Both the position numbers and the translations under genes were made by a program. A stretch of DNA of 64,000 bases from Plantago major (lineage: Eukaryota > Streptophyta > Magnoliopsida > Lamiales > Plantaginaceae): assembly GCA_026545765.1 (NCBI GenBank), contig CM048843.1:3658001-3722000 (forward strand), read 5' to 3'. Below, one piece after another: positions 61,104 through 64,000 of this stretch (within the stretch, counting starts at the first letter, position 1; each line of letters begins with the position of its first letter). The notes beneath the pieces are model-generated. The model saw only the letters and a list, made by a program, of their open reading frames with translations. It did no database searches and was not told the DNA's origin.

Positions 61104-62765
61104 TGTTGGTCCAGATAACGGCAAAGTAAAAGACTTGGGGGGAGGGGGGGGGGGGGGTTGAATAGTCTTTTAAAACTTTTGTCGATAAACACAGTTTCTC
61201 AGATATCTGTGAAGATATTTGATACTTAATTTCAGAAAAAGACTTTTCGTGATAAGTGCACGCTTTCAAGAAGATAAGTGTAAGTACTTTGCAAGATAAG
61301 TAAAGCAAGTAATAAACTGCAGAAAGTAAATAACACAAGTCTTTTTATAGTGGTATCTGAAGGTGGCGTAATCCTTCAACTAATCCACTTTGGCCTTTCT
61401 TAGACCTAGAATCCACTAAGACAGATAAATGATGTAACCTTACAAATATCTTCTCTTGATTCCTAAATACACTAGGTTCCCAACCGAGTGTTCCCCCTGA
61501 GTTATTCTCCAGCTTTCACAGCCAAGTACTTCCTGTACTCAAAAACCTTTTAAGCTATTCCTTAGTTTCCCAAACTAAGTACTTCATGTGCTCAATAACC
61601 TTGGAGTTATTCCTTAGTTTCCCAAACTAAGTACTTCTTGTACTCCATGCCGATTAAGGTGTTGGTTAAGGTGAATTGTCAGGTGAGCTTCTTTAATAAC
61701 TTGTTCAGTTACTCAGATAGCTCTATGAATCAAGTATACTTAATACACTTTGCAATGTATGGTATCTTGTTCTTTACTGACCCAAGTCTATGATAAGTGT
61801 TTAAGAGAATGAAACTCAGATATGAAATCTTAGTTCAAATCTTTCACAAATAACAATGCTTGTTAAGGATCAGGACACTTAGAACTTTTGTGCTACTTAG
61901 AGTCAAGAGCTTTGGTCGCAACGGAGAGCTTGAAGGTAAGTAGTATGCTTGAGAGAGCTTGTGTGAGTATTCAGTGTTCTTGGTGCAAGTTCTGTGTGTT
62001 CTAAGGTGTGTTCTCAAGCAGTCTAAGTGTTGATATTTGTAGATGAATCTGAGTGCCGTTTGAATAGTATCCGTTAGGCTTAAATCAAATTCAAACTATT
62101 GATATCTGAGTATAGTACAGCAGTACGTTTGTCTTCTTCTTCTTCAGAAGCTACCGTTTTTGTTCAGACATCTCTGTCTGCGCATTTAATGCATTGTACT
62201 ATACTTTGTCATGTAGTGCCAACGGAACTATGCAATGTATCAGAGATCTTATACTATCAGATTTCTCTGAAGCTTTGCACGTCCTTTTCAGAAATTATCA
62301 CAACTTCAGATACCATTTGTCGAAACAACTTGTTATAATATATTTCTTTTCAGAAACATAGTTTATGTTCAAGGTATCTGAGTGTAGATATCTGTGGGCA
62401 CTTTCCTCGTTTCAGAAACCTCTTATTTTCAGATATCTTTTGCAACACTTGTGTTTCGAAACACTTATTTCTTCAAGATATCTGGACATAGGTATCTGAA
62501 AAACCCTTGTCTTCAGCAATCTTGTGCAGTCTTCAAATATTCAAATCCGTTGAACTTTTCCTGCTGGATGCCTTCTTCTTGGTCTTCTTCAGAAAATAAA
62601 AATTACATTCAGAGATCTAACATCCTATACAAGATTTGCTAGACTATCATACTTAGTGAGTTTCCTCTTTTACAGTGTTCAAGTGAACCAAGAGTACTAA
62701 TCACCTTTCTGAGCTAAGATAAGTCATTAAATTGCTGATCAAAATCTAAACAGATATTCCTAACA
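61104..62765 (-). repeat. 3' LTR, 1.66 kb
   Basis: Begins TGTTGG and ends CCTAACA on plus, a matching inverted border. A TATA box on minus (CTATAAAAAG, 61341-61350) divides a U3 of about 1.4 kb from about 240 bp of R-U5. A G-rich run (61138-61160) sits in U5. The text AGATATCTG and close variants occur many times in U3. Confidence 0.75.
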
Positions 62766-62788
62766 AATTTCCCCCATTTTGATCAGTC
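62766..62788 (-). other. Polypurine tract
   Basis: On minus it reads TGATCAAAATGGGGGAAATT directly before the LTR start TGTTAGG. This CAAAATGGGGGA text is typical of Ty1/Copia elements. Confidence 0.8.
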
Positions 62789-63145
62789 AACGATGACTAT
62801 CTGACCTATTACAAATCTGGATGAGGAAACAATCCACTACTTAATCATTTCTTATGATTTTTTCAAATCAGATAATGAAGTGCATAAAGTAAACATCAAC
62901 CAAATCACAAGGTGTGATCTTTGCTGACAAGTTATATTTTATAGAAAAAGATATCTGAGAGTAAGTTAATCAGATATGTTACAAAGAGAGTTTACAGATA
63001 ACTTTAGTACATAATACAATTCAGCTCAGTCAGCAAGATATAAAAATTCCTAGTAAATTAGGACAACAGGAGTAGCCAAGCTCCAAGTAGACATCCTAAT
63101 AAACTAGTCTTCAAGTCTTCAAAAGAAGTTCCATGGATCAATCTG
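62789..63145. other. Untranslated 3' region of the retrotransposon
   Basis: Non-coding stretch between the extra ORF and the polypurine tract. Nothing else was recognised. Confidence 0.5.
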
Positions 63146-64000
63146 CAAATTTCCTATCACCAAACATTTTGATGTCATCAGAGTAGTCATAGAGAAGTTT
63201 TCTGACAATCATCTCTGTGTCTCTGGCAAATCTACAGACTTCCTTATAGGTTTTGGTAGGATTTTTCTTGGCAAAATGCTTGACCCACATATACTTTCCC
63301 CATTTCCAGGCATGCTCGATTCTGATATCTGATAGCTTGAAGTATTCATAAATGATCTTCAGATATCTGATGTCACCCTTGTATTGATCTCAAGTCAAGT
63401 AGAAGGACTCATAGGGTTCCACAAGAAGTCTTGCTCTTGTGCCTGTTCCAGTGATGTTGGGAATTCTGTGCACATCATCTGGCTTTCCATAAGGACATAC
63501 ATCAGAGAGGTCCTTCTTCATGGCTTCTATTCTCTTGATTATTTCAAAATCCAACCAGGCTTTGATGTGGTTGGTGTTAATCAAGATTGGCTTGTCTTTT
63601 CTCCATGCCATGAGCTGTTTATGGATTGGTTCTGGAAATTTTGAGTTTACCAGTAGATGCTTAAGTTCCAGAATCCAGTAGCCATTCTTCTGATTAATGC
63701 ACCTGTAGACAGAGGAGTCACTGTTGGTCTTCACATACTCAATCTTGGCTTCTTCAGGCCTGAGTGGTAGTTGAAGTTGTCTTTGTTCAGCTCTCAGTCT
63801 GTTCCTCATTTGTCTTGAATTCTCCTTTGGGGTATTGCTTGAAGAACCACCCTGGATAGACTTGGTATTTCCAGAGGGTGTTTTAGTTTGAAAATTTTGC
63901 CTATGGGCTCGATAAAGGCTATCAATTTTCCTTTTTCTATGAAGAGGGGCTTCATCTTCATCAGTCTCTTCATCATCATCAATATTAATTCTTGTGAGAC
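63146..64000 (-). pseudogene. Extra ORF of the 3' retrotransposon, partial
   Basis: The minus-strand frame is open from the window edge to 63393, where a TGA (63390-63392) interrupts it. It then continues in the same frame (DQYKGDIRYLKIIYEYFKLS, DTEMIVRKLLYDYSDD) to a TGA near 63146. The visible part starts acidic (DDDEETDEDEAP), then basic (HRKRKIDSLYRAHRQNF), then Ser/Thr/Asn-rich, then MRNRLRAEQRQLQLPLRP and a hydrophilic, mostly alpha-like region (PIHKQLMAWRKDKPILI). No known enzyme motif, signal peptide or membrane segment is seen. It resembles the uncharacterised proteins annotated near the 3' ends of plant Copia elements. The function is unknown. Confidence 0.6.

Larger units (their letters stand above)
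61104..64000 (-). mobile_element. 3' end of an LTR retrotransposon, probably Ty1/Copia SIRE/Maximus type
   Basis: The element runs off the right edge of the window. Its 3' LTR (61104-62765), polypurine tract and a downstream extra ORF are present. A long LTR and a non-pol frame between the pol genes and the 3' LTR fit the SIRE/Maximus group. RT and integrase are outside the window, so the assignment to Copia is by PPT and layout only. Confidence 0.7.

Overview
This is a nuclear genomic window from a flowering plant, almost certainly a eudicot. The genes are split by short AT-rich introns with GT..AG borders and encode plant-specific families. The DNA between them is filled with LTR retrotransposons, MITEs and long AT microsatellites. 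The species cannot be fixed from the sequence. No CRISPR array, bacterial operon, tRNA or rRNA gene was found.

Seven host genes are supported. They are the 3' part of an MFS transporter (1-1117, +), a chloroplast-targeted methyltransferase (1285-3585, -), a DUF4057 protein (14497-18274, +), an annexin (35526-37292, -), an SC35-type SR splicing factor (40431-42845, -), a BTL-type mitochondrial carrier (45928-49974, +), a small SPC12/DTM1-like membrane protein (50791-51039, -) and a NudC/CS-domain protein (52095-56402, -); counting the partial MFS gene this makes eight. The exon chains given were built by hand from reading-frame phase at each junction, and all except the window-truncated MFS gene run from start to stop codon. 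They are unrelated single-copy housekeeping genes, not a pathway. Their order recalls Arabidopsis loci around At1g78130-At1g78180 (from memory), which suggests a conserved ancestral block.

Region by region: 3.6-14.2 kb is gene-free and holds a long inverted-repeat element (7342-8237), a GATTC/GTT-rich Harbinger-like composite with an internal duplication (9334-11680) and small foldback repeats. 18.3-22.3 kb is gene-free and repetitive. 22292-35238 is one 12.9-kb Ty3/Gypsy element of the Tat type, coding on the minus strand. It carries an extra, intron-containing antisense gene on the plus strand with its own TATA box. Its gag-pol is broken by stops and frameshifts, and one aspartate of the reverse transcriptase active-site motif is changed, so this copy looks dead although its LTRs differ by only about 3%. 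A solo LTR with a perfect 5-bp target duplication lies just upstream of the SC35 gene. The 5' intron of the NudC gene contains a 4-kb imperfect palindrome. 58.6-61.1 kb holds tandem repeats and two Stowaway-like MITEs. The right edge (61104-64000) is the 3' end of a second LTR retrotransposon, probably Ty1/Copia of the SIRE/Maximus kind, with a 1.66-kb LTR.

Nothing here is clearly a new molecular system. The most unusual structures are the palindrome in the NudC locus, whose left arm is oddly degraded to AT-rich sequence and could be an assembly artefact, the antisense gene of the Tat element, and the intronic hairpin in the DUF4057 gene.
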